Origin: Gammaproteobacteria bacterium
GTDB taxonomy: Bacteria; Pseudomonadota; Gammaproteobacteria; SZUA-229
DNA: 64,000 bases
Assembly: GCA_026195895.1 (NCBI GenBank)
Contig: JAPHRO010000052.1
Location: 62,001-126,000, forward strand
Direction: 5' to 3'
Shown: positions 8,889 to 18,235 of the stretch, one piece after another
Numbering within the stretch: position 1 is the first letter of the stretch
Layout of the letters: each line of letters begins with the position of its first letter
The notes under the pieces: model-generated
What the model was told of the DNA's origin: nothing
The model's input: only the letters and a program-made list of their open reading frames with translations
Databases searched by the model: none
Program-made: the position numbers and the translations under genes

Positions 8889-9707
8889 ATGAAACGACTT
8901 ATACTATGTGCAGATGACTTTGGATATAATGACAATGTTTCATTAGCAATATTGGATCTGCTCGATCGTAAGAGGCTCTCAGCAACTAGTTGCATGACTG
9001 ATTTCCCCGCCTGGGAAAAATACAGTAGCCATCTCAAGGCAATTGGTGATCAATGTGATGTTGGGCTGCATTTTAATTTGACAGACAACTTTCCAGAAAG
9101 TGTCATAAAGCATGAGCCTTATGATTCGCTTTATGGGATCATGATTAATTGCCTAATAGGTAATATCGATAGAAAATATATAGAATCAGAATTCTGTCGG
9201 CAACTAGAAAAATTTACAGATTTCTATGGAAAATTGCCTGACTATATTGACGGCCACCAGCATGTCCATCAATTCCCTATTATTCAATCTGTAGTAGTTG
9301 ATCAAATAGAGCGAATATATAAAAATCGTCCATACCCATATCTTCGAGTAACAACACCCATAATAAACAAAAATATAGATCCTGTTAAATCATTCGTGAT
9401 TTCTGCTTATGGGGCAGGTGCACTTAAGAAAAAACTAACTCTGAGAAAAATAAACTTTAACCACGCTTTTGCAGGAATTTACAAGTTTGACAAATTTCCT
9501 GACTACCGAAATTATATTGACTCCTGGATGGCATCTCTTTCTGATTTGACCATTATGATGTGTCATCCTGGCTTACCAGGAAAAGATCCTCAAAATGACC
9601 CAATTTATAGAAGTAGGTGCCATGAATATGAAGTACTAAAAAGTCAGGAATTCCTGGACATATGCAATAAATATCACATTACAATTTCACGCTTTCATCA
9701 GAACTGA
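8889..9707 (+). CDS. YdjC/ChbG-family carbohydrate deacetylase
   Basis: This 272-residue protein begins with LILCADDFGYND, the metal-binding Asp-Asp motif of the YdjC/ChbG family. The histidine motifs are in GLHFNLTD and DGHQHVHQFP, and a late MMCHPG completes the active site. Family members remove N-acetyl groups from sugars (chitobiose in ChbG, hopanoid-linked sugar in HpnK). It follows the GtrA gene by 15 nt, so it probably deacetylates a lipid-linked or released amino sugar made by this operon. Its 3' end overlaps the convergent MBOAT gene by 10 bp. Confidence 0.87.
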   Translation: MKRLILCADDFGYNDNVSLAILDLLDRKRLSATSCMTDFPAWEKYSSHLKAIGDQCDVGLHFNLTDNFPESVIKHEPYDSLYGIMINCLIGNIDRKYIESEFCRQLEKFTDFYGKLPDYIDGHQHVHQFPIIQSVVVDQIERIYKNRPYPYLRVTTPIINKNIDPVKSFVISAYGAGALKKKLTLRKINFNHAFAGIYKFDKFPDYRNYIDSWMASLSDLTIMMCHPGLPGKDPQNDPIYRSRCHEYEVLKSQEFLDICNKYHITISRFHQN

Positions 9708-11119
9708 AAATATATAAATACCTGGTTAGTAATTGGTGGGAAAACCCACAACATAATTGCAAAATATAAATATAATCCAGTTCGAACTATCCAGTGCGAA
9801 TTTACGATTTTAAGTAGATCACCGGATTTTTCGATCCAGTATTCCAACGCAATCAGTGGGCCAACAAAAAACATCAACATGCCAGCTGAATAGTAAACGA
9901 ATTCATTAAGCTGATAATCAGTCAAAACAACCACAAACATTTCCCAGGCCTGCGACATCGAATCAGCCCGAAATAATAACCAGCTAATGCAGATGAGATG
10001 GAAGAAAAGGATCATGCGAAAAACTTTTCCTATACGATGATGCATTAATGCACGAGGCAAATCACCTTGTTTAAACTCGAATACTCGATAAACTATTAAT
10101 AACAAGCCGTGGTAAAAACCCCAGACGATAAACGTCCAATTAGCACCATGCCATAGTCCACCAAGTAGCATAGTTAGCATCAAGTTTCGCAGCGTCAATA
10201 AATTACCGCCTCGATTACCTCCTAATGTTATATAGAGATAATCACGTAGCCATGATGAAAGGCTGATATGCCATCGTTGCCAAAAGTCACTAGGGCTAAC
10301 AGCAAAATAGGGCATTTTAAAATTCCAAGACAAGTTGAATCCCATCCACTTCGCTATGCCCTGGGCAATTGATGAGTAACCTGAAAAATCTCCATAAATT
10401 TGGAAAGCAAATGCGTATATGCCTATTAAAATTTCGGGACCTGTCAAATCTGATACTGGCCTAGAAAATACGTTATTAACTATCGGCGCCATATTGTCGG
10501 CAATAACTACTTTTTTAAACATCCCTATCATCACATGATAAAGTCCTTCTACAAAATTTTCCTTCAGTTTGGGCCGATGTTCTAATATTTGAGGTAATAA
10601 TTTATATGAACGCTCAATTGGTCCTGCCACCAATTGAGGAAAGAAAGAAACATAAAGTGCAAAATCTAAAAATTGATGGGTTGGTGTGGTTCTACCCCGA
10701 TATACATCTATCGTATAACTCATGGTTTGAAAGGTATAAAATGAAATGCCTACTGGCAGTACAATATTTAATACAGGCATGGATACAGGCATTCCAACCG
10801 ATAACAGTAGATCCGCCATTTCGCTGGAAAAAAAATTGTAATATTTGAAAAAACCTAGCATGCCTAAATTGGCACAGATAGATACCATAAGTAGGCGTTT
10901 TTTACGTTTTTGAATATCAGTTTGATATATTCCTGTTGCAACAAAATAATCGATAACAGTTGAAGCAAAAATCAAAGAGAGATATCTATAATCCCAATAG
11001 CCATAAAAAATGTAGCTAGCCATCAACAATAGTCGATTTTGTCCCTTATGTGGTAGAAGCCTATAAAGAGCTATGACAACTATAAAAAACAACCAGAAAA
11101 TAAAGCTGTTAAATAACAT
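9698..11119 (-). CDS. MBOAT-family O-acyltransferase (AlgI-like)
   Basis: The 473-residue polytopic protein has the MBOAT signature: SDFWQRWHISLSSWLRDYLY in the middle, and GGLWHGANWTFIVWGFYHG with the invariant histidine. AlgI-like proteins carry acetyl (or other acyl) groups across the inner membrane for O-acylation of exopolysaccharides. The gene immediately downstream of its SGNH partner, in the same direction with a 45-nt gap, matches the AlgI plus AlgJ/AlgX-like arrangement. The length is normal for the family. Confidence 0.9.
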   Translation of the reverse strand: MLFNSFIFWLFFIVVIALYRLLPHKGQNRLLLMASYIFYGYWDYRYLSLIFASTVIDYFVATGIYQTDIQKRKKRLLMVSICANLGMLGFFKYYNFFSSEMADLLLSVGMPVSMPVLNIVLPVGISFYTFQTMSYTIDVYRGRTTPTHQFLDFALYVSFFPQLVAGPIERSYKLLPQILEHRPKLKENFVEGLYHVMIGMFKKVVIADNMAPIVNNVFSRPVSDLTGPEILIGIYAFAFQIYGDFSGYSSIAQGIAKWMGFNLSWNFKMPYFAVSPSDFWQRWHISLSSWLRDYLYITLGGNRGGNLLTLRNLMLTMLLGGLWHGANWTFIVWGFYHGLLLIVYRVFEFKQGDLPRALMHHRIGKVFRMILFFHLICISWLLFRADSMSQAWEMFVVVLTDYQLNEFVYYSAGMLMFFVGPLIALEYWIEKSGDLLKIVNSHWIVRTGLYLYFAIMLWVFPPITNQVFIYFQF

Positions 11120-11164
11120 ATTTTTTCTTACTTTTATTTAGTTATTTTAATATAAATACATGAC

Positions 11165-12136
11165 TTAATACTGACTAGTATTAAATGAGTCTGAGGGTTT
11201 TCTAAAATACTGCTTTATTAAATACGCCATTTGTTGGCTAAATTTCAACCTGCCTTTTTCATTTAGATGTATTGAATCTTTAAACATATCATCAGTAATA
11301 TATCTTGTGTCTCGTAGATCCAGTATAGGAATTTGCATTTTATTCGTTAAGCGTACAAGAACTTCATCAACTTCATATGGTTCTATGACGGGCATTGCTA
11401 TAAGGATAAGCTGTGTACCTTTACTCTGCATTGAAGTAATCATCCGTTCTAAAAGAAGGTACGTATATTTAGATTCTCTTGCATCTCGGGTATTTTCTCG
11501 TGATTCCTCAGTCTGATTAAGCTTCTGAGTGATCATTTTATAGTTTGGTATTAACATATCCAAAATACGATTTCTAATTCGTTCTCGGTTGACATAAACA
11601 TGCGATGTAGCACCGGCTATAAAACGAAGCAATTGCTGGTGATTAGTCAGGCCTGTAACTGACAGATCATCTATGTCGTCGACATCACAGAAAAAGCCGC
11701 CAAGTCGGCTAGGGTTATTGGGATATTGATCGCTCAATATCCCCCAGGCAAATCCTATTACCATGTAAGTCGGCGCCTGTTTTAGTTCGTTAAATCTATT
11801 GTTATATATGCAGTACCAATCCGAAATGGCAGTGCCATCGGGTGTTACTTTTAGTGCATGAACAGGGCTGTTTAAATTTTTATATAAAGTTGATTCTACG
11901 ATTGCGCTGTCAATGGCGTTATTCGTGAGAGAATTGCCAAGAAAAACAATACTGGAGTTTTTCTGGAATTGATCAATTTGACTAACAATTTGAGGAATAG
12001 AGAAAATATGGTCTAAGTTCCCGGAAAGACGATCCTCAAATATCCTTACGCTGAATTCAATCACAATTAGAATAGAGAAAAGCCCTAAAATAACGCGTTT
12101 TTCGAAAATTCCGTTCTTTACAAAAGGTGAATTCAT
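11165..12136 (-). CDS. Membrane-anchored SGNH-hydrolase-like protein, MBOAT partner
   Basis: The 323-residue protein has one N-terminal membrane segment (about residues 14-32), then an SGNH-type fold. The nucleophile block is IVFLGNSLTNNAID (Ser in GNS) and the C-terminal catalytic pair lies in DSIHLNEKG. Periplasmic SGNH domains work with MBOAT proteins to transfer acyl groups to glycans, as AlgJ and AlgX do for alginate. It is the first gene of the minus-strand pair with the MBOAT gene. Whether it transfers or removes acyl groups cannot be told from sequence alone. Confidence 0.78.
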   Translation of the reverse strand: MNSPFVKNGIFEKRVILGLFSILIVIEFSVRIFEDRLSGNLDHIFSIPQIVSQIDQFQKNSSIVFLGNSLTNNAIDSAIVESTLYKNLNSPVHALKVTPDGTAISDWYCIYNNRFNELKQAPTYMVIGFAWGILSDQYPNNPSRLGGFFCDVDDIDDLSVTGLTNHQQLLRFIAGATSHVYVNRERIRNRILDMLIPNYKMITQKLNQTEESRENTRDARESKYTYLLLERMITSMQSKGTQLILIAMPVIEPYEVDEVLVRLTNKMQIPILDLRDTRYITDDMFKDSIHLNEKGRLKFSQQMAYLIKQYFRKPSDSFNTSQY

Positions 12137-12722
12137 ATACTAATCAGAGAGCACAATTAATGTTCTTACGCAAATACATGCAGCTATTGAGTGGTTTAAT
12201 TAGAGCAGACTTAATCTAACAGAACAAGAATTAATACGTGAAGTAACTTAGCGATACCAATATCAGCTTTATTAATGTATTACCCCTCGATTTTCGTTAC
12301 AGGGTATACTCATTCAAATGAGTGATTAATTATGTAAAGAAGCTTCTTATAATACCAGGGATTTCGCAAAACCATGAAATATAAGAAAATGCTTATAATG
12401 CTTTGTGGATTCTCTTGATAGAATGATTCTCTATAATAGCTTCCAATATGTGAAATTGGCGGATATTTAAGGGTAAATCTGATTTAAATGCCACCGCATG
12501 AATATGATTTCTAATCAAAAATTGACTAAAAAATCGATAGGATAAATGCAAATATGCACCCAAGCCACATGGAAGATTGTATCCTACTTGATACTTTATC
12601 AGCCTTAGGCCAGACATGCCTAGCTCTCAACGTTATTAATATAGTCCATGTTAAAGCGTGTACTGTAAACTACCAAAATATGGTACATTTTCAAAAATAT
12701 ACGTTAAATATGGAGACTCAAC
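12137..12722. other. Intergenic region upstream of the main EPS operon
   Basis: This 586-bp divergent region must hold promoters for the SGNH/MBOAT pair and for the large EPS operon. A short palindrome at 12308-12323 is the only clear structure. A 74-codon minus-strand frame (12393-12617) shows no recognisable domain and is probably not a gene. Confidence 0.5.
12308..12323. promoter_or_regulatory. Short palindrome, possible operator
   Basis: ACTCATT and AATGAGT form a perfect 7-bp inverted repeat separated by CA. It lies about 170 bp upstream of the SGNH gene start and about 400 bp before the export gene. A dimeric regulator site is possible; no regulator can be assigned. Confidence 0.3.
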
Positions 12723-13346
12723 GTGATTAGAGCATTTCTTGGTCTTAGCTTTGGCTTTTTACTAAGCGCCTGTTCAAATCAGAGCACTATTGCTCCTACA
12801 GATATGGGCGATACAGACCAAAGTTTTTCGATGACGGTATCAGAGTACCTAATAGGCGTCGATGACCAGCTTGAGGTCAATGTTTGGCGAAATCCTGAAC
12901 TGTCGGTTGCTATGCCTGTCAGGCCTGATGGGAAGATTTCTGTCCCCCTTATAGGTGACATTCAGGCAGGCGGTCGTACCCCAGTAGCGGTAGCCAACGA
13001 AATCCAGAAGGAATTATCGATCTATGTTCGAAATCCTAATGTCACCGTAATCCTTACTGAGCTACGAAATTTCGAGTACATATCGAGAATCCGGGTTACG
13101 GGCGCCGTGCAGACGCCAACTTCTTTCTCGTACCGTCAGGGAATGACGGTGCTGGATGCTGTCCTTGAAGCCGGGGGAGTAACTGAATTTGCCGCACCTA
13201 ATCGTGCCAAACTGTATCGGCAGGGTAAAAAAGAAACCGAGGTATATGACATACAGCTAGGGGGTATATTGAATCAAGGTGAACTATCCACAAATTTCCG
13301 ACTTAAACCTGGCGATATAATTACAGTGCCTGAGCGTTTCTTCTAA
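12723..13346 (+). CDS. XrtA-type polysaccharide export lipoprotein (Wza/EpsE-like)
   Basis: The 207-residue protein starts at a GTG preceded by GGAG with 7-nt spacing. A short signal peptide ends in the lipobox LLSAC (Cys17), so it should be an outer-membrane lipoprotein. The Poly_export domain begins at YLIGVDDQLEVNVWRNPELS with the conserved VRPDGKISVPLIGDI, followed by an SLBB-like region (RVTGAVQTPTSF...MTVLDAVLEAGG). Without a long C-terminal helix it resembles the short export proteins of exosortase-associated loci. It opens an operon that runs to about 24.5 kb. Confidence 0.9.
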   Translation: MIRAFLGLSFGFLLSACSNQSTIAPTDMGDTDQSFSMTVSEYLIGVDDQLEVNVWRNPELSVAMPVRPDGKISVPLIGDIQAGGRTPVAVANEIQKELSIYVRNPNVTVILTELRNFEYISRIRVTGAVQTPTSFSYRQGMTVLDAVLEAGGVTEFAAPNRAKLYRQGKKETEVYDIQLGGILNQGELSTNFRLKPGDIITVPERFF

Positions 13347-13368
13347 TTTCCACCTTAAAGGCAGATAC

Positions 13369-14910
13369 ATGGAGTCAAAATCTAAGTTCAATTTAGAACT
13401 GTTCTTACAGGAACTCATATTCCATAGGAACTTTATCGTCATTGTTTTTGCGATATTGACAGCAACAATAATTCTTATTGGTTCAAATTGGCCAAAACAG
13501 TATTCATCATCAACTTCGATTTTTGTTGAAGAAGAAAACATACTGGGCCCATTAATGCAAGGAGCAGCTGTTCAAACAGAAGTAATAGATAGGGCTGCTA
13601 TTGCTCGTGAGATCATATTTGGACACAATATAATGTTCCAGCTTCTGGAACAGGAGGGTTTAATAGAAGAGAACCCTGACCCTGCTATTCAGGAAAGATT
13701 AATGAATAATATCAAGGATCGACTAGATATTTCTAATGTTCGAAATAATCTCATCCGAATCAATTTTAAAGATAATGAGGCGGAACGAGCCTTTCGAATT
13801 ACAAGAACCATAGCCGAGTTATTTATTGAGGAGAGCCTCGCTGATAAAGCACACCAAAGTACTGAAGCATTTCAGTTTATCGATAAGCAAGCTCGTGAAT
13901 ATAAGGAAAAGCTGCAGAATGCAGAAGAAGAGCTTAAAAAGTTTCGGTCTGAGAACGTAGATGCTCAACCAGGCATGGCAGGAAGTATTGCGCAAAGAAG
14001 ATCTCAACTTCAGATCCGTAAAGAACAAATTAGCCAGGAACTCAAAGAAGCGAGAATACGAAAGTCATCACTTGAACAACAATTGTCCGGGGAAGCCCAA
14101 GCATCGTCAGCGTTTTCACGATCAGAACAAAATAAAGCGCGGATCGCTGAATTACAGGCACAGCTTGATACCTTACGCCTAAGCTACCACGAAACCTATC
14201 CTGATATTTTCCATATTAAGACACAGATACAGGATTTGCGTAATTCTATAAAGCAGTCAGAAAAAATGGCTGCGGAATCAGGTGCTGATTCTAACAATGC
14301 TATTATTGATGAACGTGTATTGAATAATCCTGTTTATCAGCAACTTCAACGTGAACTGTACGACACAAATACCAATATTGAGACGCTAAACGCGCGCTTG
14401 GAGCACACAAACACAGCTATTCAAGAACAGCTTGAAAGGGCTCGTAAAGTAGAAGAGTTCGAAGCCCGTCTTCAAGAGCTAACTCGAGATTATGAAGTAA
14501 ATAATGAAAGCTATACAGATTTAATGAGGCGCCGCGAACAGGCCCGAGTATCCATGAATCTTGACATAGAAAGGAAAGGTTTATCATTACGTATCGATGA
14601 ACCAGCAAATCTTCCCCATAGCCCAAGTGGTATTAGATTTCTACATTTCCTATTGGGCGGGCCTATAGTAGGTTTATTAGTTCCACTCAGTATTGTCTTT
14701 CTGTTGGTACAACTAAATTTTCGTATAAAATCAGGATCACAGATATATGATAATTTGGGAATACCCGTATTGGGTGCTACGCCGCATTTGTTGACGCGTT
14801 CGGAATCGCGTAAAGAGTTACTCGGTATAGTTGCTATCTCACTTCTCTTTTTGGGTACCCTTGCATTTATTATTACAATGGGCATGCTTCGCATGCAAGG
14901 TAAGGTCTAA
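13369..14910 (+). CDS. XrtA-associated polysaccharide chain-length determinant (Wzz-like)
   Basis: This 513-residue protein has a first membrane segment at about residues 20-43, a Wzz domain after it, a long periplasmic coiled-coil region (about 160-400, rich in Glu, Gln and Arg) and C-terminal membrane segments at about 423-446 and 480-502. This is the layout of the large polysaccharide co-polymerases of exosortase-A loci. It should set chain length and contact the cytoplasmic ATPase encoded 2 nt downstream. Its length is typical of the EpsF-like group. Confidence 0.88.
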   Translation: MESKSKFNLELFLQELIFHRNFIVIVFAILTATIILIGSNWPKQYSSSTSIFVEEENILGPLMQGAAVQTEVIDRAAIAREIIFGHNIMFQLLEQEGLIEENPDPAIQERLMNNIKDRLDISNVRNNLIRINFKDNEAERAFRITRTIAELFIEESLADKAHQSTEAFQFIDKQAREYKEKLQNAEEELKKFRSENVDAQPGMAGSIAQRRSQLQIRKEQISQELKEARIRKSSLEQQLSGEAQASSAFSRSEQNKARIAELQAQLDTLRLSYHETYPDIFHIKTQIQDLRNSIKQSEKMAAESGADSNNAIIDERVLNNPVYQQLQRELYDTNTNIETLNARLEHTNTAIQEQLERARKVEEFEARLQELTRDYEVNNESYTDLMRRREQARVSMNLDIERKGLSLRIDEPANLPHSPSGIRFLHFLLGGPIVGLLVPLSIVFLLVQLNFRIKSGSQIYDNLGIPVLGATPHLLTRSESRKELLGIVAISLLFLGTLAFIITMGMLRMQGKV

Positions 14911-14912
14911 TT

Positions 14913-15761
14913 ATGAGCAAAATACAGGAAGCCCTTGATAAAATAAAAGCATCTAAAAATGCAGAAGAATTCGACCTTTCAAAACAAACTGGTTTGCCTC
15001 AAGAAAGAATAGGTTCAAAAGCTGATATCAAGTTATCTGAAACAGCAGTGTTCAATCAAATTACTCATATGTATCAGCCTGAAGAGCTGTCACCTGATGA
15101 AAAAGATCGATTAAAAATAATTAGTACCTCAATGAATGATCGCAAGATATTCAATGCATTCAGAGACTTAAGAACGACGATCAGCCAACGCATCGAGGAA
15201 AAAGCCAGTCCCGTTATAATGGTGACGTCCTGCACAAGTCAAGGAGGTAGCAGTTTTGTAGCTCAAAACCTCGCCGTTGCTGTGGCGATGGATGAATCCA
15301 AAACATCGCTGCTTGTTGACTGTAACCTAAATGCTCCCAAATTCTCTGAGCTTATAATCTCAGAAAATATAGTCGGTTTAAAAGACTATCTAAAAGAAGA
15401 AAATCGCTCTGTTGATGAGATCATTCATCCTACTGGAATTCCTAGATTACGCGTAATACCCGCCGGGGTGCTTGATATTCCAATGACCGAATATTTTACA
15501 AATATAAGATTGCGAAAATTATTCGAAGATATTCGTGAACGCTATTCTCATCGCTATATCATCGTAGATGCCCCACCTATTGAAGAAAATGCAGATACTA
15601 GAATACTGGCCCAAATTTGTGATTATGCAATTCTCGTCGTGCCTTACTCCAAGGTGACGGAGAAACAGGTGCTAACTAGTGCGCGAGCAATCGGCAAAGA
15701 AAAACTACTAGGTACAGTTTTTAATAACCAACCCAGAACTCCCAAATTATCCTGGCGTTAA
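14913..15761 (+). CDS. BY-kinase-like ATPase of the XrtA locus with degenerate P-loop
   Basis: The 282-residue protein has the MinD/CpsD-like fold of bacterial tyrosine kinases and starts with the characteristic MSKIQEALDKIKAS. The P-loop region reads VTSCTSQGGSSFVAQNLA (about residues 105-122), so the usual GK(S/T) lysine is replaced by serine. The Walker A' aspartate remains in LLVDCN, and the Walker B-like VDAPP is intact. The C-terminus (QPRTPKLSWR) has no tyrosine cluster. By position and fold it is the partner of the chain-length protein. The missing lysine and tyrosines suggest a regulatory pseudokinase or an unusual ATPase. Confidence 0.83.
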   Translation: MSKIQEALDKIKASKNAEEFDLSKQTGLPQERIGSKADIKLSETAVFNQITHMYQPEELSPDEKDRLKIISTSMNDRKIFNAFRDLRTTISQRIEEKASPVIMVTSCTSQGGSSFVAQNLAVAVAMDESKTSLLVDCNLNAPKFSELIISENIVGLKDYLKEENRSVDEIIHPTGIPRLRVIPAGVLDIPMTEYFTNIRLRKLFEDIRERYSHRYIIVDAPPIEENADTRILAQICDYAILVVPYSKVTEKQVLTSARAIGKEKLLGTVFNNQPRTPKLSWR

Positions 15762-15785
15762 TGAATGTATTAGATACATATTCAA

Positions 15786-17093
15786 ATGACTACGTTAGCA
15801 AATTATTTTCTGAATCGCTCAGGCTGGGTAATACTGTTTATAGGATTTATGGTGAGTAATAGCTGTTTAGGTGCGCGAATGGATTCATCTTATGGTCTTG
15901 AAACTGAATATACGGATAATGCCTCACTGCTGTCTTCTGATGAAGAAGAAGATACCAGGATGTCTGCACTCGCTGGATTTTCATATCTTGAAAATACTTC
16001 CAAGCTACGAGCAGATATTAGTACATTGCTAGAATACAATGATTATTATCATGACACTTTTACGGACGAGGCGTGGGCTTATCTTAGTGCTGATGTAACC
16101 TGGACAATCAGACCTTCCAGTTTTTTCTGGAGACTGGAAGATTATTTTTCGCAAACAAAACGAGATGTGCTAGAGTCGGAAAATCCCGATAATCTCATTA
16201 ACACGAACGCTTTCTCAACAGGTCCTGATCTGTTATTTCGCCTTGCGCCAGCTAATCATTTATCTGTAGGTTCCCGCTTCTCTGAGTATCGTTTTGAAGA
16301 GACAGCTTCAGACAGTCAAAGAGAGTCTGTAAATACGGCCTGGCTATATGAATTCTCATCAACAACAGAACTGTCAATAAACTTCGAATACCAAAATGCT
16401 GAGTTCGACGAAGATGTAAATTTAAATTTTCACCGCCAGGACCTGTTTTTTCGATTTAACACACAATACTCCAGATCGCATTTTCAATTGGATCTTGGAC
16501 GATCATATATTGACCGGGATGCATATGACAATGTTAATGGTTTTCTAGCTCGTTTATTGTGGCTAAACCAGTTTCGCCAGCAATCCTTCTTTCAATTGAA
16601 TATAGTTGCGCAATACACCGATAGTGCGCTTGATTTATTAAATGTAGGTATATCAGGTCAGGAACTCGATTTGGTCGGGCAACAAATTAGTGATGACATT
16701 TTCTATGATCAACGAGTTGAAGCAACATATAGTTTTGGTTCCGGAGGATCTACATACTCTATACAGGCCCAATACAGAGATGAAGACTATGAAATTGCCT
16801 CCCTGGATAGACGAAGCTATGCACTGGGATTAAATCATAGCTATAATTATTCGTTAAATCTTACTTTTACAACAGATATTTGGTATCGCAAAACAGACAT
16901 TATAGATCTTGACCAAATTGACAAACAAATTACTGGTGGGCTATCTGCCACTTATCGTTTAAACCGTGATTACACCCTGCAGTTTGCATATAATCGTAAT
17001 AGCCAGAACAGTAATATATCGACTTCAGAATTTGATGAGAATCGACTTCTCATCAGTTTCTATTATGGTAGATACCCAGGATCATATAGGTAG
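15786..17093 (+). CDS. XrtA-associated outer-membrane beta-barrel protein
   Basis: The 435-residue protein has an N-terminal signal segment ending near NSCLGA. Alternating polar and aromatic beta-strands run throughout, e.g. ELSINFEYQNAEFDED and YTLQFAYNRNSQNS. It ends RLLISFYYGRYPGSYR rather than in an aromatic residue. This pattern, and its place between the BY-kinase-like and ExeA-like genes, match the TIGR03016-type outer-membrane proteins of PEP-CTERM loci. Its molecular role is unproven; export or anchoring of the polymer at the outer membrane is the usual proposal. Confidence 0.8.
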   Translation: MTTLANYFLNRSGWVILFIGFMVSNSCLGARMDSSYGLETEYTDNASLLSSDEEEDTRMSALAGFSYLENTSKLRADISTLLEYNDYYHDTFTDEAWAYLSADVTWTIRPSSFFWRLEDYFSQTKRDVLESENPDNLINTNAFSTGPDLLFRLAPANHLSVGSRFSEYRFEETASDSQRESVNTAWLYEFSSTTELSINFEYQNAEFDEDVNLNFHRQDLFFRFNTQYSRSHFQLDLGRSYIDRDAYDNVNGFLARLLWLNQFRQQSFFQLNIVAQYTDSALDLLNVGISGQELDLVGQQISDDIFYDQRVEATYSFGSGGSTYSIQAQYRDEDYEIASLDRRSYALGLNHSYNYSLNLTFTTDIWYRKTDIIDLDQIDKQITGGLSATYRLNRDYTLQFAYNRNSQNSNISTSEFDENRLLISFYYGRYPGSYR

Positions 17094-17101
17094 GAATCGA
17101 C

Positions 17102-18235
17102 ATGTATTATGAAACATTTGGACTGACGGAACCCCCTTTTCAGTTAACACCAGATTCGCGCTACCTGTTTTTGAGTAAGGTGCATAAGCGAGCTAAAGCC
17201 TACATGGATTATGCTGTATGGAAAAGAGATGGTTTTATTGTATTGACGGGTGAGATAGGTGCTGGAAAAACCACATTAATCAACAAACTTCTATCAGAAA
17301 TTGGTGAAGATGTAGAAATTGTTCGGATCTTCCAAACACAGCTAAACGAAATTGAGTTTCTTCAGGCAATGTTATTCGAACTTGGCGTTAGTAATTCAGA
17401 AATACATGGTCAGGGCAAAGTTGAACTTCTACATAGACTCAATCATTTTCTTATCGATACATATTCCAAGGGTCGACATGTTGTTTTGATCGTCGATGAA
17501 GGGCAGAATCTATCAACTAAAGTACTCGAAGAAATTCGCATGCTATCCGGACTTGAATTGGACAAAGAAAAATTGCTCAATATTATTCTGGTAGGGCAAC
17601 CAGAAATGAATCATATTCTTGACCAACCTAATATGGCACAACTTGTACAGCGCATTCGCCTAAGATTCCACCTGGGCCCCTTAAAAGCTGAAGAAACCAT
17701 TGAATTTATCAAGCATCGCCTAAAGATAGCCGGCGCTAAAAAACCTGAAAAAATATTTAAAGAAGATACATTTACCACAATTCAGGAAGCGACTGGAGGA
17801 ATTCCTAGAAAACTAAACGTTCTATGCGATACGGCACTAGTTTGTGCCTTTGCAGATAATAAAACTACTGTTGATATGGAGGCCATACAAGATGCCTTGT
17901 CAGAATTACAATGGGATAAATATGGAGATGCAAAAAAAGACAAAGCCTACATAGAACATCAGATAGCGCCTAGTCAGGCCTATGTACAGAAAATACCTCT
18001 GACTTCTAGCCAGAACGGTTCAGGAGTTCAGTTTACGGCCGATAACCAACAATGGAAAGATATGTTTTCTTCCATGCTCAAGATTATGGGTGATGTTACA
18101 AATCGCATGCATGCAATAGATAAAAAACTAGAAAAAATGGAAGATAAACTGGAGCAAATAAAAGAATCAAACCCAACTAACAAAATTGCTCAACTATCTG
18201 CTAAACGTAATAAAAATCGTCAGGGCGATTCTTAA
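17102..18235 (+). CDS. XrtA-associated ExeA-like AAA ATPase
   Basis: The 377-residue protein begins MYYETFGLTEPPFQLTPD, the hallmark of ExeA/GspA-type ATPases. Walker A is GEIGAGKT (residues 50-57), Walker B is in VVLIVDEGQNL, and an arginine-rich RIRLRFHLGPL follows. The last 90 residues contain a charged coiled coil (KKLEKMEDKLEQIKES). It corresponds to the TIGR03015-type ATPase found in most exosortase-A EPS operons. It probably energises assembly or gating of the export apparatus. Its stop overlaps the next start by one base (TAATG). Confidence 0.87.
   Translation: MYYETFGLTEPPFQLTPDSRYLFLSKVHKRAKAYMDYAVWKRDGFIVLTGEIGAGKTTLINKLLSEIGEDVEIVRIFQTQLNEIEFLQAMLFELGVSNSEIHGQGKVELLHRLNHFLIDTYSKGRHVVLIVDEGQNLSTKVLEEIRMLSGLELDKEKLLNIILVGQPEMNHILDQPNMAQLVQRIRLRFHLGPLKAEETIEFIKHRLKIAGAKKPEKIFKEDTFTTIQEATGGIPRKLNVLCDTALVCAFADNKTTVDMEAIQDALSELQWDKYGDAKKDKAYIEHQIAPSQAYVQKIPLTSSQNGSGVQFTADNQQWKDMFSSMLKIMGDVTNRMHAIDKKLEKMEDKLEQIKESNPTNKIAQLSAKRNKNRQGDS

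Noticed and set aside
12393-12617. A 74-codon minus-strand open frame upstream of the EPS operon.
   Set aside because: No domain, no clear ribosome binding site, and an amino-acid mix unlike its neighbours. It lies where promoters are expected.
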